Shown: one piece after another, positions 36,788 through 48,149 of the stretch
How the letters are laid out: each line of letters starts with the position of its first letter
How positions within the stretch are numbered: the first letter of the stretch is position 1
Assembly (NCBI GenBank): GCA_002840765.1
Contig: PHCE01000003.1
Coordinates: forward strand, 124,001-188,000
Reading direction: 5' to 3'
From: Betaproteobacteria bacterium HGW-Betaproteobacteria-7
GTDB lineage: Bacteria; Pseudomonadota; Gammaproteobacteria; Burkholderiales; Rhodocyclaceae
DNA length: 64,000 nt
The notes under the pieces: model-generated
Seen by the model: only the letters and a program-made list of their open reading frames with translations
The model's database searches: none
Told to the model about the DNA's origin: nothing
Translations under genes and position numbers: made by a program

Positions 36788-37114
36788 ATGAAAAAGCAAA
36801 ATCTAGTTTCCCTCGCCATCGGCTCCGCCTTCGCCGCCGTCGCCCTGAGCCCGATCGCCCATGCGGCCGATAATCCCTTCGCCGCCAAGCAGCTGTCGGC
36901 CGGCTACCAGCTGGCTCAGGCCGACAAGAAGATGGACGGCAAGTGCGGCGAGGCCAAGTGCGGTGCCGACAAGGCGAAGGGCGCCGCGATGGACAAGAAG
37001 GCTGACGGCAAGTGTGGCGAAGCCAAGTGCGGTGCCGACAAGGCGAAGGCCGCTCCGATGGACAAGAAGGCCGACGGCAAGTGCGGCGAAGCCAAGTGCG
37101 GGGCGAAGAAGTAA
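36788..37114 (+). CDS. bufA: Bufferin/HvfA-type RiPP precursor with three Cys repeats
   Basis: A 108-residue exported precursor. The signal peptide ends at IAHA (about residue 26). From residue 50 the sequence repeats with a period of 23 residues (69 bases): DGKCGEAKCGA followed by DKAK, a small linker and MDKKA. There are two full units and a third, shortened one. The only cysteines are three pairs, C53/C58, C76/C81 and C99/C104. Related HvfA/bufferin peptides carry EGKCG-type motifs, which MNIO enzymes convert to copper-binding oxazolone-thioamide or similar groups. Here Asp replaces the first Glu. It is the first gene of a four-gene operon. The modification is inferred. Confidence 0.88.
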   Translation: MKKQNLVSLAIGSAFAAVALSPIAHAADNPFAAKQLSAGYQLAQADKKMDGKCGEAKCGADKAKGAAMDKKADGKCGEAKCGADKAKAAPMDKKADGKCGEAKCGAKK

Positions 37115-37128
37115 GCTGAAAACCCCTG

Positions 37129-37156
37129 GGGGCGGCAACCATTGCGCTGCCGCCCC
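37129..37156 (+). terminator. Attenuator-like hairpin between precursor and enzyme genes
   Basis: GGGGCGGCA (37129-37137) pairs perfectly with TGCCGCCCC (37148-37156) around a ten-base loop, followed by GTTGTT. It begins 15 bases past the precursor stop and ends 24 bases before the next start. Such a hairpin would let precursor mRNA exceed enzyme mRNA, by partial termination or 3' protection. Confidence 0.7.
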
Positions 37157-37180
37157 GTTGTTCCTGACCGGAGAACCCCG

Positions 37181-38044
37181 ATGACTGCATCCCTGATGCC
37201 CGCTCGCCTGCCCGGTGGTGCCGGCCTCGGCTTTCGCCGCGAACTGATCGCCGAGCTGCAGGCCGGCGTGCCGGCCGGCATCGACTTTTTTGAACTGGCA
37301 CCGGAAAACTGGGCCGGCATGGGCGGCCGCTCGGGACGCCAGCTGCGCGCCCTCACCGAACGCCATCCCTTTGTCTGCCACGGCCTGTCGCTATCGCTGG
37401 GCGGCCCGGCGCCGCTTGACGTGACGCTGCTGCGGCGCATCCGCCAGTTCATGGATGAGCACGGCATCGGCCTGTACACCGAGCATCTGTCCTGGTGCGC
37501 CGACGATAGTCATCTCTACGAACTGCTGCCGATTCCGTTCAGTGAGGCAGCGGTGCAGTGGACGGCCGGGCGTATCCGCCAGGCGCAGGACATGCTCGGT
37601 CGGCGTATCGGCATCGAGAACGCCTCCTACTACATCGCGCCGCCCGGCGCCGAGATGAGCGAGACGGAATTCATCTCGGCCATCGTCGCCGAGGCCGACT
37701 GCCTGCTGCATCTCGATGTGAACAACATTTATGTGAACAGCTGCAATTTCGCCTTCGATCCGCTGAGCTTCCTGCACGCGCTGCCGCTGGAGCGCACCTG
37801 CTATGTCCACGTTGCCGGCCATTACGTCGAGCCGGACGGCCTGCTGGTCGACACACACGGCGCCGAGGTCATCGATCCGGTATGGACGCTGCTCGCCGCC
37901 GCCTACGAGCGTATCGGTGGCGACGTGCCGACCTGCCTGGAGCGCGACTTCAATATTCCCGACCTGGCGCAACTCACTGCCGAAGTCGGCCAGATTGCCC
38001 GCCTGCAGGCAGCCGCGCCGCAGCGGCAAAGGCAGGTGGCGTGA
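37181..38044 (+). CDS. bufB: DUF692/MNIO family RiPP-modifying enzyme (BufB/HvfB-like)
   Basis: A 287-residue multinuclear non-haem iron oxidase. Expected metal-ligand blocks are visible along a TIM-barrel fold: CHGLSLSLGG, YTEHLSWC, IGIENASYY, LLHLDVNNIYVNS, CYVHVAGHY, DTHGAEV and LERDFNIP. Known members modify Cys residues of the precursor using oxygen and iron. The ATG at 37181 follows GGAGAA. Its stop shares a base with the start of the partner gene (TGATG). The precursor directly upstream is its probable substrate. Confidence 0.93.
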   Translation: MTASLMPARLPGGAGLGFRRELIAELQAGVPAGIDFFELAPENWAGMGGRSGRQLRALTERHPFVCHGLSLSLGGPAPLDVTLLRRIRQFMDEHGIGLYTEHLSWCADDSHLYELLPIPFSEAAVQWTAGRIRQAQDMLGRRIGIENASYYIAPPGAEMSETEFISAIVAEADCLLHLDVNNIYVNSCNFAFDPLSFLHALPLERTCYVHVAGHYVEPDGLLVDTHGAEVIDPVWTLLAAAYERIGGDVPTCLERDFNIPDLAQLTAEVGQIARLQAAAPQRQRQVA

Positions 38045-38784
38045 TGCAGCCGGCTTTCCAGGATTTCCAGCGCGCCTTCGCCCGCCACCTGCGCGACCCG
38101 CATCATGTCGCCCGCCCGGCCGGGTTGCCGGAACGGCGCACGGCGGTCTATCGCGAGCTGGTCTTCAACAACCTTTGTGGCTTTGTCGACCGCTGCTTCC
38201 CGGTATGTCGCAGCCTGCTCGGCGAAACGCGCTGGCGCCGCCTGTGCCGGACTTTCTTTCGCGACTGGCCGCTGCATACGCCATGGTTCCGCGAGATCCC
38301 GCGCGAATTCGTCCGCTACCTGGCTGAAGCGCGGATCGCGCAGCCGCTGCCGGCGTGGTTCGCCGAGCTGGCGCATTACGAATGGGTCGAACTGGCAGTT
38401 GATATCAGTGATGCTCCAGTGCCCGCGGTCGATCCGGCCGGCGACCTGATGGCCCGACCGGTGGTCCTCAATCCGGCGCTGATGCATCTCGCCTGTGCCT
38501 GGCCGGTGCAGCGCATCGGACCCGATTACCGGCCACGCAAGCAGCAGCCGACGCAACTGCTGGTCTACCGGACGGCTGAGGGCGACGTGCGCTTCAGCGA
38601 GATCAATCCGGTCACCGCCCGCCTGCTGGCCATGCTGGCCGAAGGATCAACCAGCGGCCGTGAAGCCGTCGCCCGCCTGGCCGATGAACTGCAGCATACA
38701 GACCCCGAACGCCTGCAGGATCTCGGCCGCCAGCTACTGGCCGAGCTGCGGGAGCAGGGCGTCATTCTCGGAGTCACCCCATGA
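38044..38784 (+). CDS. bufC: DUF2063 partner protein (BufC/HvfC-like)
   Basis: A 246-residue protein with the DUF2063 N-terminal domain (FQRAFARHLRDP, RRTAVYRELVFNNLCGFVDRCFPVCRSLLG, FFRDWPLHTPWFREIPREFVRYL) and a C-terminal winged-helix-like part (FSEINPVTARLLAMLAEG, REAVARLADEL). In HvfB/HvfC-type systems this protein presents the precursor leader to the MNIO enzyme, and the C-terminal part resembles a RiPP recognition element. It overlaps both neighbours by one to four bases. Confidence 0.9.
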   Translation: MQPAFQDFQRAFARHLRDPHHVARPAGLPERRTAVYRELVFNNLCGFVDRCFPVCRSLLGETRWRRLCRTFFRDWPLHTPWFREIPREFVRYLAEARIAQPLPAWFAELAHYEWVELAVDISDAPVPAVDPAGDLMARPVVLNPALMHLACAWPVQRIGPDYRPRKQQPTQLLVYRTAEGDVRFSEINPVTARLLAMLAEGSTSGREAVARLADELQHTDPERLQDLGRQLLAELREQGVILGVTP

Positions 38785-39335
38785 AACACAGCATCGAGCG
38801 ACTGTTCTCCAGCCTAGACCTGCTCGGCCTGTGGCTGGGCCTGCTCAGCCTGCGCATCCTGCTCGGCTGGGATTATTTCGAAGCCGGCCTGGAAAAATTC
38901 CGCGGCGAGAACTGGTTCGCCGACATCGTCGAGCGCTTTCCCTTCCCGTTCAACCTTGTGCCGCCGGAGATCAGCTGGCAGATGGCCACCTGGTTCGAAC
39001 TGATCGGTGGTGTGGCGCTGGTCCTCGGTCTGGCGACGCGCTTCTTCTCGGTGTCACTGATCATTCTGACGGTGGTCGCCATCGCCAGTGTGCACTGGCC
39101 GGAATCGTGGTCCGGCTTCGGCCAGCTGATGCAGGGTTACGTGTTCACCGACCAGGGCCAAGGCAACTTCAAGCTGCCGGTACTGTTCATCGGCATGCTG
39201 CTACCGCTGCTGCTGCTCGGTCCCGGGCGCCTGTCGCTCGATGCGTGGCTACGCCGGACGTTCCTCGGCGCGGCCGACGCACCCGGGCTCGATCAGCCCG
39301 GCTTCTTCAGCAGATCAACGCGCTGCGGCGGATAG
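38781..39335 (+). CDS. DoxX-family membrane protein (BufD/HvfD-like)
   Basis: A 184-residue inner-membrane protein with four hydrophobic segments: LGLWLGLLSLRILLGWDYF, MATWFELIGGVALVLGLATRF, SVSLIILTVVAIASV and LPVLFIGMLLPLLLLG. EAGLEKF after the first helix is the DoxX signature. DoxX proteins often close bufferin operons, perhaps to handle redox or metal. Its ATG overlaps the previous stop by four bases. The last 14 codons overlap the convergent methyltransferase gene. Confidence 0.88.
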   Translation: MKHSIERLFSSLDLLGLWLGLLSLRILLGWDYFEAGLEKFRGENWFADIVERFPFPFNLVPPEISWQMATWFELIGGVALVLGLATRFFSVSLIILTVVAIASVHWPESWSGFGQLMQGYVFTDQGQGNFKLPVLFIGMLLPLLLLGPGRLSLDAWLRRTFLGAADAPGLDQPGFFSRSTRCGG

Positions 39336-40003
39336 AAGGTCGCGCCGGCCAGCGTCAGATGGGTCTCGAAACGGCGGCGGACTTCGTCATACAGTTCCGG
39401 CGACAGGCGGTGGTCGGTGTGGGTGACCTGAATCATCCGCTGGTCGAACTGCTCGAAGTTGTCGAAATGGCTGCGCGTCGAAAAGAACAGCTGGCGCTCC
39501 AGTTGTAGCAGGCCGCTGGCGACCACCGCGCCGACGGCGGCGAAAGCGGCTTCGCGCACGGTCTTTTCGTCGTGGAACAGGCGCATCACCTCGTTCAGGT
39601 CGCCGCTGAAGACCGGTTCGGAAATCCAGGCCAGACCACCCGGGCGCAGCACGCGGGCGATTTCACTCAAGGCCTGGTCCATCAGCTCGACCGGCACGTG
39701 ATGCAGCGACTTGAACATGATCACGATATCGATGCTGGCATCGTCAAGCGGAATCGCCTCGGCACCGGCCTGGTGGAAATGTACGTTGGGCAGGTCGGTG
39801 ATCTGCAGATTCTTCGCGTGCTGGATGCGGTCAACTTCCAGCGCCACCACCTCGCGCACTCGACCGCTCTGCGCCAGTGTGCGCGTCTTCTCGGCCTTGC
39901 CGCAGCCCAGCTCGAGCACCCGGGCGCCATCCAGCGGCAGTTCGCCGAGCATCAGCTGGACTTCATTGACGACGGTGGTCTGGGTCGGGTGGGATATTTG
40001 CAT
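39293..40003 (-). CDS. SAM-dependent methyltransferase (class I)
   Basis: A 236-residue soluble methyltransferase of the Methyltransf_11 type. Motif I is VLELGCGKAEKTRTLA (SAM-binding, about residues 29-44), followed by VVALEVDRIQ, the acidic end DIVIMFKSLHHVP and the LRPGGLAWISEP strand. The substrate is unknown. It faces the DoxX gene and overlaps it by 43 bases at the 3' ends, so it is unlikely to belong to the same operon, but joint function cannot be excluded. Confidence 0.83.
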   Translation of the reverse strand: MQISHPTQTTVVNEVQLMLGELPLDGARVLELGCGKAEKTRTLAQSGRVREVVALEVDRIQHAKNLQITDLPNVHFHQAGAEAIPLDDASIDIVIMFKSLHHVPVELMDQALSEIARVLRPGGLAWISEPVFSGDLNEVMRLFHDEKTVREAAFAAVGAVVASGLLQLERQLFFSTRSHFDNFEQFDQRMIQVTHTDHRLSPELYDEVRRRFETHLTLAGATFYPPQRVDLLKKPG

Positions 40004-40064
40004 GGCGGCAGGGCAAGTTGAGAAAAACGCGAATATTAACCGATTCTGATATGCCGTCTGACCT

Positions 40065-41408
<1,344 letters not shown>

Positions 41409-41466
41409 GGTTGCCGTCCATGTTAAGGGAAATCGCCGGGACGGAGGCGGCAGGCCGGTATGCGAA

Positions 41467-41512
41467 CATCGGAAATCCGATGGCAGAATCGGGGTCTGTA
41501 TCGGAATTCCGG
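41467..41512 (+). promoter_or_regulatory. Paired palindromic activator sites upstream of gltI
   Basis: CATCGGAAATCCGATG (41467-41482) is a perfect palindrome. TCGGAATTCCGG (41501-41512) is a near copy of its core. The centres are 32 bases apart, three helical turns, and the second is about 80 bases before the -24 element. This is a typical enhancer layout for NtrC-type activators. The core TCGG-N4-CCGA resembles the AauR site reported for acidic amino acid operons in Pseudomonas. Confidence 0.7.
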
Positions 41513-41588
41513 CGCCTGGCCGCATGGGGCCGGGCTGGCTCACAATTGAAATCAATGACTTGCGATTTTCGGCCGCTGGTCCCGAGCC

Positions 41589-41604
41589 TGGCACATCGCT
41601 TGCG
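41589..41604 (+). promoter_or_regulatory. Sigma-54 promoter of the gltI operon
   Basis: TGGCACA-N4-TTGCG matches the sigma-54 consensus with GG and GC ten bases apart. The predicted transcript starts near 41615, about 40 bases before the gltI ATG. The two palindromes upstream complete the enhancer-dependent arrangement. Confidence 0.85.
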
Positions 41605-41656
41605 ATAAGAACACTGCCGAAGCCCACTTGCGGCTTCCTCACATTCAGGAGAAGAC

Positions 41657-42556
41657 ATGAAACGTATTGCCCTCGCCGCCGCCTTCGCTGCCGTGTTTTC
41701 CACCGCCGTCGTTCAGCCGGTGTTCGCCCAGGAAGCCTCGACACTGAAAAAGATCAAGGACACCGGCAGCATCACGCTCGGTCACCGCGAATCCTCGATT
41801 CCCTTCTCGTACTACGATGACAAGCAGCAGGTCATCGGTTATTCGCAGGAACTGATGCTCAAGGTGGTCGACGCGATCAAGGCCGAACTGAAGCTGGCCA
41901 AGCTCGACACCCGGTTCATGCCGGTCACCTCGGCCAATCGCATCACGCTGATCCAGAACGGCACCGTCGATATCGAATGCGGCTCGACGACCAACAACCT
42001 GGAGCGCCAGAAACAGGTCGGCTTCTCGACCACAATCTTCGTCATCGGCACCCGCCTGATGACCAAGAAGACCACGGGCATCAACGACTTCGCCGACCTC
42101 GCCGGCAAGAACGTCGTCACCACCGCCGGCACCACGTCCGAGCGCCTGATCCGCAAGATGAACGAAGAGAAGAAGCTGGGCATGAACGTCATCTCGGCCA
42201 AGGATCACGGCGAGAGCTTCCTGACGCTGGAAACCGGCCGTGCCGTCGCCTTCATGATGGACGACGCGCTGCTCTACGGCGAAATGGCCAAGGCCAAGAA
42301 GGCGGGCGACTGGACGGTGGTCGGCACGGCGCAATCCAAGGAAGCCTACGGCTGCATGCTGCGCAAGGACGATGCCGAATTCAAGAAGGTCGTCGATGCC
42401 GCGCTGACCAAGGCGATGACTTCCGGCGATGCCGAGAAGATCTACGCCAAGTGGTTCATGAACCCGATCCCGCCCAAGGGGTTGAACCTGAACATGCCGC
42501 TGTCGGCGGAAATGAAGGCCCTGTACAAGGCGCCGAACGACAAGGCTTTCGAATAA
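41657..42556 (+). CDS. gltI: Glutamate/aspartate ABC transporter binding protein GltI
   Basis: A 299-residue periplasmic solute-binding protein. The signal peptide ends at VFA (about residue 24). The mature start STLKKIKDTGSITLGHRESSIPFSYYD and the segments GTVDIECGSTTNN, NVVTTAGTTSERLI and FMMDDALLYG are hallmarks of GltI-type proteins specific for acidic amino acids. It leads the operon with an asparaginase and gltJKL, under the sigma-54 promoter. GAGGAG-like AGGAG lies eight bases before the ATG. Confidence 0.95.
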   Translation: MKRIALAAAFAAVFSTAVVQPVFAQEASTLKKIKDTGSITLGHRESSIPFSYYDDKQQVIGYSQELMLKVVDAIKAELKLAKLDTRFMPVTSANRITLIQNGTVDIECGSTTNNLERQKQVGFSTTIFVIGTRLMTKKTTGINDFADLAGKNVVTTAGTTSERLIRKMNEEKKLGMNVISAKDHGESFLTLETGRAVAFMMDDALLYGEMAKAKKAGDWTVVGTAQSKEAYGCMLRKDDAEFKKVVDAALTKAMTSGDAEKIYAKWFMNPIPPKGLNLNMPLSAEMKALYKAPNDKAFE

Positions 42557-42579
42557 GCCTCAGCTAGTTCCCCCTGTAG

Positions 42580-43713
<1,134 letters not shown>

Positions 43714-43782
43714 GCGCGCGGCAAGACCGGGGTGGCCGTTCGCGGCTGCCCCGGACAGATCAAACCATAGGAGGGATTCAAC

Positions 43783-44520
43783 ATGGGTTACCAATGGAAC
43801 TGGGGCGTCTTCTTTCAGCCGTCCGCTACCGGTGACGACACCTATCTCGGCTGGATGTTCGCCGGCTTCAAGATGACCATTGGCCTGTCGCTGAGCGCCT
43901 GGGTCATCGCCCTGCTGCTCGGCGCCCTGGTCGGCGTGCTGCGCACCGTGCCGAACAAGCTCCTGGCCGGCATCGCCACGGCCTACGTCGAACTGTTCCG
44001 CAACATTCCGCTGCTGGTGCAGTTGTTCATCTGGTATTTCGTGTTGCCGGAACTGTTGCCGGAAAGCCTCGGCAATGCTTTCAAGCAGTCGCATCCGGTG
44101 CTGCAGCAATTCTTCGCTTCAATGGTCTGTCTCGGCCTGTTCACCAGTGCTCGGGTCGCCGAGCAGGTGCGTTCCGGCATCAATTCGCTGCCCAAGGGCC
44201 AGAAGAACGCCGGCCTGGCGCTCGGCTTCACGCTACCGCAGACCTACCGCTTCGTCATGCTGCCGATGGCTTTCCGACTGGTTGTGCCGCCACTGACCTC
44301 GGAGTTCCTCAACATTTTCAAGAACTCCGCTGTCTGCTCGACCATCGGCTTGCTTGAGCTGGCTGCTCAGGGCCGCCAGCTGGTCGATTACACGGCGCAG
44401 CCCTACGAGTCCTTCATCGCCGTGACGCTGGCTTATATCGCGATCAACGTCGTGGTGATGACCCTGATGCACAAGTTCGAGCGGCGCATCGCTGTGCCCG
44501 GCTATATCGGAGGCAAATAA
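43783..44520 (+). CDS. gltJ: Glutamate/aspartate ABC transporter permease GltJ
   Basis: A 245-residue inner-membrane permease. [36 protein letters not shown] is the standard GltJ N-terminus. Five hydrophobic segments surround the EAA-type loop [32 protein letters not shown], which docks the ATPase. AGGAGG lies eight bases before the ATG. It pairs with GltK, encoded one base downstream. Confidence 0.95.
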   Translation: MGYQWNWGVFFQPSATGDDTYLGWMFAGFKMTIGLSLSAWVIALLLGALVGVLRTVPNKLLAGIATAYVELFRNIPLLVQLFIWYFVLPELLPESLGNAFKQSHPVLQQFFASMVCLGLFTSARVAEQVRSGINSLPKGQKNAGLALGFTLPQTYRFVMLPMAFRLVVPPLTSEFLNIFKNSAVCSTIGLLELAAQGRQLVDYTAQPYESFIAVTLAYIAINVVVMTLMHKFERRIAVPGYIGGK

Positions 44521-44521
44521 C

Positions 44522-45202
44522 ATGCATGATTTCGACTGGTCTTCCATTCCCGGCGCCCTGCCGTTCCTCTGGGACGGCATGAAGATTTCGCTGGTCATCA
44601 CCCTGCAGGCGGTCGTCGTCGGCATCGTCTGGGGCACTCTGCTGGCCATGATGCGGCTGTCGTCGATCAAGGCCTTGTCCTGGTTTGCTGCCGGCTACGT
44701 CAACCTGTTCCGCGCCGTGCCGCTGGTCATGGTCCTGCTCTGGTTCTTCCTGATCGTGCCGGAATTTGTTGGACAGCTGTTCAACATTCCAAAGGGAACG
44801 GACATGCGTTTGTCTTCGGCCATGGCCGGTTTCGCCCTGTTCGAGGCGGCCTATTACTCGGAAATCATCCGGGCGGGTATCCAGAGCGTGTCGAAAGGGC
44901 AGATGGCTGCCGCCTCGGCGCTCGGCATGACCTACGGGCAATCCATGCGCCTGGTCGTGCTGCCGCAGGCCTTCCGCAACATGGTGCCGCTGCTGCTGAC
45001 CCAGGCCATCATCCTGTTCCAGGACACCTCGCTGGTCTACGTTTCGGCCCTCGCCGATTTCTTCGGTGCCGCCTACAAGGTCGGTGACCGCGACGGCCGG
45101 CTGGTCGAACTGTTGCTGTTCGCGGGCGCCGTCTACTTCGTCATCTGCTTCTCCGCTTCGCAGATCGTGAAGCGTCTCCAGAAAAAATATCACCCGGCCT
45201 GA
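44522..45202 (+). CDS. gltK: Glutamate/aspartate ABC transporter permease GltK
   Basis: A 226-residue permease of the His/Glu/Gln type. [27 protein letters not shown] is the usual N-terminus. The EAA-type loop is [40 protein letters not shown]. About five hydrophobic helices are seen. It starts one base past the gltJ stop and forms the heterodimeric channel with GltJ. Confidence 0.95.
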   Translation: MHDFDWSSIPGALPFLWDGMKISLVITLQAVVVGIVWGTLLAMMRLSSIKALSWFAAGYVNLFRAVPLVMVLLWFFLIVPEFVGQLFNIPKGTDMRLSSAMAGFALFEAAYYSEIIRAGIQSVSKGQMAAASALGMTYGQSMRLVVLPQAFRNMVPLLLTQAIILFQDTSLVYVSALADFFGAAYKVGDRDGRLVELLLFAGAVYFVICFSASQIVKRLQKKYHPA

Positions 45203-45226
45203 TCGCCGACTGTCAGGAGAAATCCC

Positions 45227-45955
45227 ATGATCAAGATTGCAAACGTCAGCAAAAATTACGGCGACTTCAAGGTGCTTACCGATTGCACGACCTCCGTCAG
45301 CAAAGGTGAAGTGATCGTCGTCTGTGGTCCCTCCGGTTCCGGCAAATCGACGCTGATCAAGTGCGTCAATGGTCTGGAGCCTTTCCAGGCCGGCGAAATC
45401 ATCGTCGACGGCACCTCGGTTGGTGATCCGAAGACCAACTTGTCCAAGCTGCGCGCCCGCGTCGGCATGGTTTTCCAGAACTTCGAGCTGTTCCCGCACA
45501 TGAGCATCACCCAGAACCTGGCCATCGCCCAGGTCAAGGTGCTTGGCCGCAAGCAGGACGAAGCCATGGACAAGGGCTTGAAGCTGCTCGACCGGGTCGG
45601 CCTCAAGGCCCAGGCCAACAAGTTCCCCGGCCAGTTGTCCGGCGGTCAGCAACAGCGCGTGGCGATCGCCCGGGCGCTGGCGATGGACCCGATCTGCATG
45701 CTGTTCGACGAACCGACCTCGGCGCTTGATCCGGAAATGGTCAATGAAGTGCTCGACGTGATGACCGAACTGGCCCAGGAAGGCATGACCATGATGTGCG
45801 TCACGCACGAAATGGGCTTTGCCCGGCGCGTCGCCAACCGGGTCATCTTCATGGACCACGGGCGCATCGTCGAAGACGACGAAAAGGAGGCCTTCTTCGC
45901 CAATCCGCGTTCGGAACGGGCGCAGCAGTTCCTGGCGAAGATCCTGCACCACTAG
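45227..45955 (+). CDS. gltL: Glutamate/aspartate ABC transporter ATPase GltL
   Basis: A 242-residue ATPase. Walker A is GPSGSGKST (residues 34-42), the signature [17 protein letters not shown], Walker [17 protein letters not shown] and the switch His in [10 protein letters not shown]. It is a full-length member of the polar amino acid ATPase group. AGGAGA stands nine bases before the ATG. It powers GltI/J/K import. Confidence 0.95.
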   Translation: MIKIANVSKNYGDFKVLTDCTTSVSKGEVIVVCGPSGSGKSTLIKCVNGLEPFQAGEIIVDGTSVGDPKTNLSKLRARVGMVFQNFELFPHMSITQNLAIAQVKVLGRKQDEAMDKGLKLLDRVGLKAQANKFPGQLSGGQQQRVAIARALAMDPICMLFDEPTSALDPEMVNEVLDVMTELAQEGMTMMCVTHEMGFARRVANRVIFMDHGRIVEDDEKEAFFANPRSERAQQFLAKILHH

Positions 45956-45961
45956 GCGCCC

Positions 45962-46606
45962 ATGGAAGACGGTCTGAGCCGGCTGCTGGTCAGCTTTTTC
46001 CTCGGCGGATTGGTCAGTCTGGCGACGATCACCAATCCGCTGTCGAAAATCCCGGTGTTCCTCACCCTGTCCACCGGCTTCGAAGCCGGCCGGGCCGCGC
46101 AGGAGGCACGGCGGGCCTGTTTCTACGGCTTTTTGCTGCTCGCCGGCGGTCTCTTTGTCGGTGTCTTCATCCTCGAAGCCTTCGGCATCTCGTTCGGCGC
46201 CCTGCGCATCGCCGGCGGCCTGACCGTCGGCTTGATCGGCCATCGCATGCTGTTCGGCAACGGCGACGCGACGCAGATTCCCAGCACCGGCAGCTTCGCC
46301 TTTTTCCCGCTGGCCATGCCGGGCATCGCCGGGCCGGGGGCGCTGGCGACGGTGATCGGCATTTCCTCGGAAATTGCCGAACTGTCCGGCGGCGTGCAGC
46401 GGCTGCTCGCCTATGTGGCGACGGTGGCCGCCATCGCCGCCACGTGCCTGCTGATCTGGCTGGTGCTGCGTTCGGCGCGCTGGGTGTCGCGCCGGCTCGG
46501 GGCCGAAGGCATCAATGTCACCACCCGCCTGACCGGATTTTTGCTCGTCTGCATCGGCGTGCAATTCGTCGGTTCAGGCATCCGCAGTTTCATGGCCGGC
46601 ACCTGA
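45962..46606 (+). CDS. MarC-family integral membrane protein
   Basis: A 214-residue protein with six hydrophobic segments. LVSFFLGGLVSLATITNPLSKIPVFLTLS at the N-terminus and FAFFPLAMPGIAGPGALATVIG in the middle are MarC/UPF0056 signatures; TRLTGFLLVCIGVQFVGSGI closes it. The function of MarC proteins is not settled; some are listed as amino acid exporters. It starts six bases past gltL, so it is part of the acidic amino acid operon, which hints at a role with amino acids. Confidence 0.88.
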   Translation: MEDGLSRLLVSFFLGGLVSLATITNPLSKIPVFLTLSTGFEAGRAAQEARRACFYGFLLLAGGLFVGVFILEAFGISFGALRIAGGLTVGLIGHRMLFGNGDATQIPSTGSFAFFPLAMPGIAGPGALATVIGISSEIAELSGGVQRLLAYVATVAAIAATCLLIWLVLRSARWVSRRLGAEGINVTTRLTGFLLVCIGVQFVGSGIRSFMAGT

Positions 46607-46647
46607 GCGGCCGCTTTACTTCCCCTAAAAACATAAACGGAGACAAC

Positions 46648-48048
<1,401 letters not shown>

Positions 48049-48149
48049 GCGGCGATGGGGGAGGTCATGTTCGCGCCATCCGGCGCCGCCGGTAACCCCG
48101 GCGTGCGGCTGTTCGGCCGTACAATGACCTTCCCCTGAGCTCGCCTGCC

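Noticed and set aside
44444..46564. A 706-codon open frame opposite gltK, gltL and marC
   Set aside because: The product is a low-complexity Arg/Asp/Gly/Gln string; the opposite strand holds well-known genes.
48049..48149. A sigma-54 promoter for the kinase-regulator pair after aspA
   Set aside because: No GG-N10-GC element in this stretch fits the consensus.
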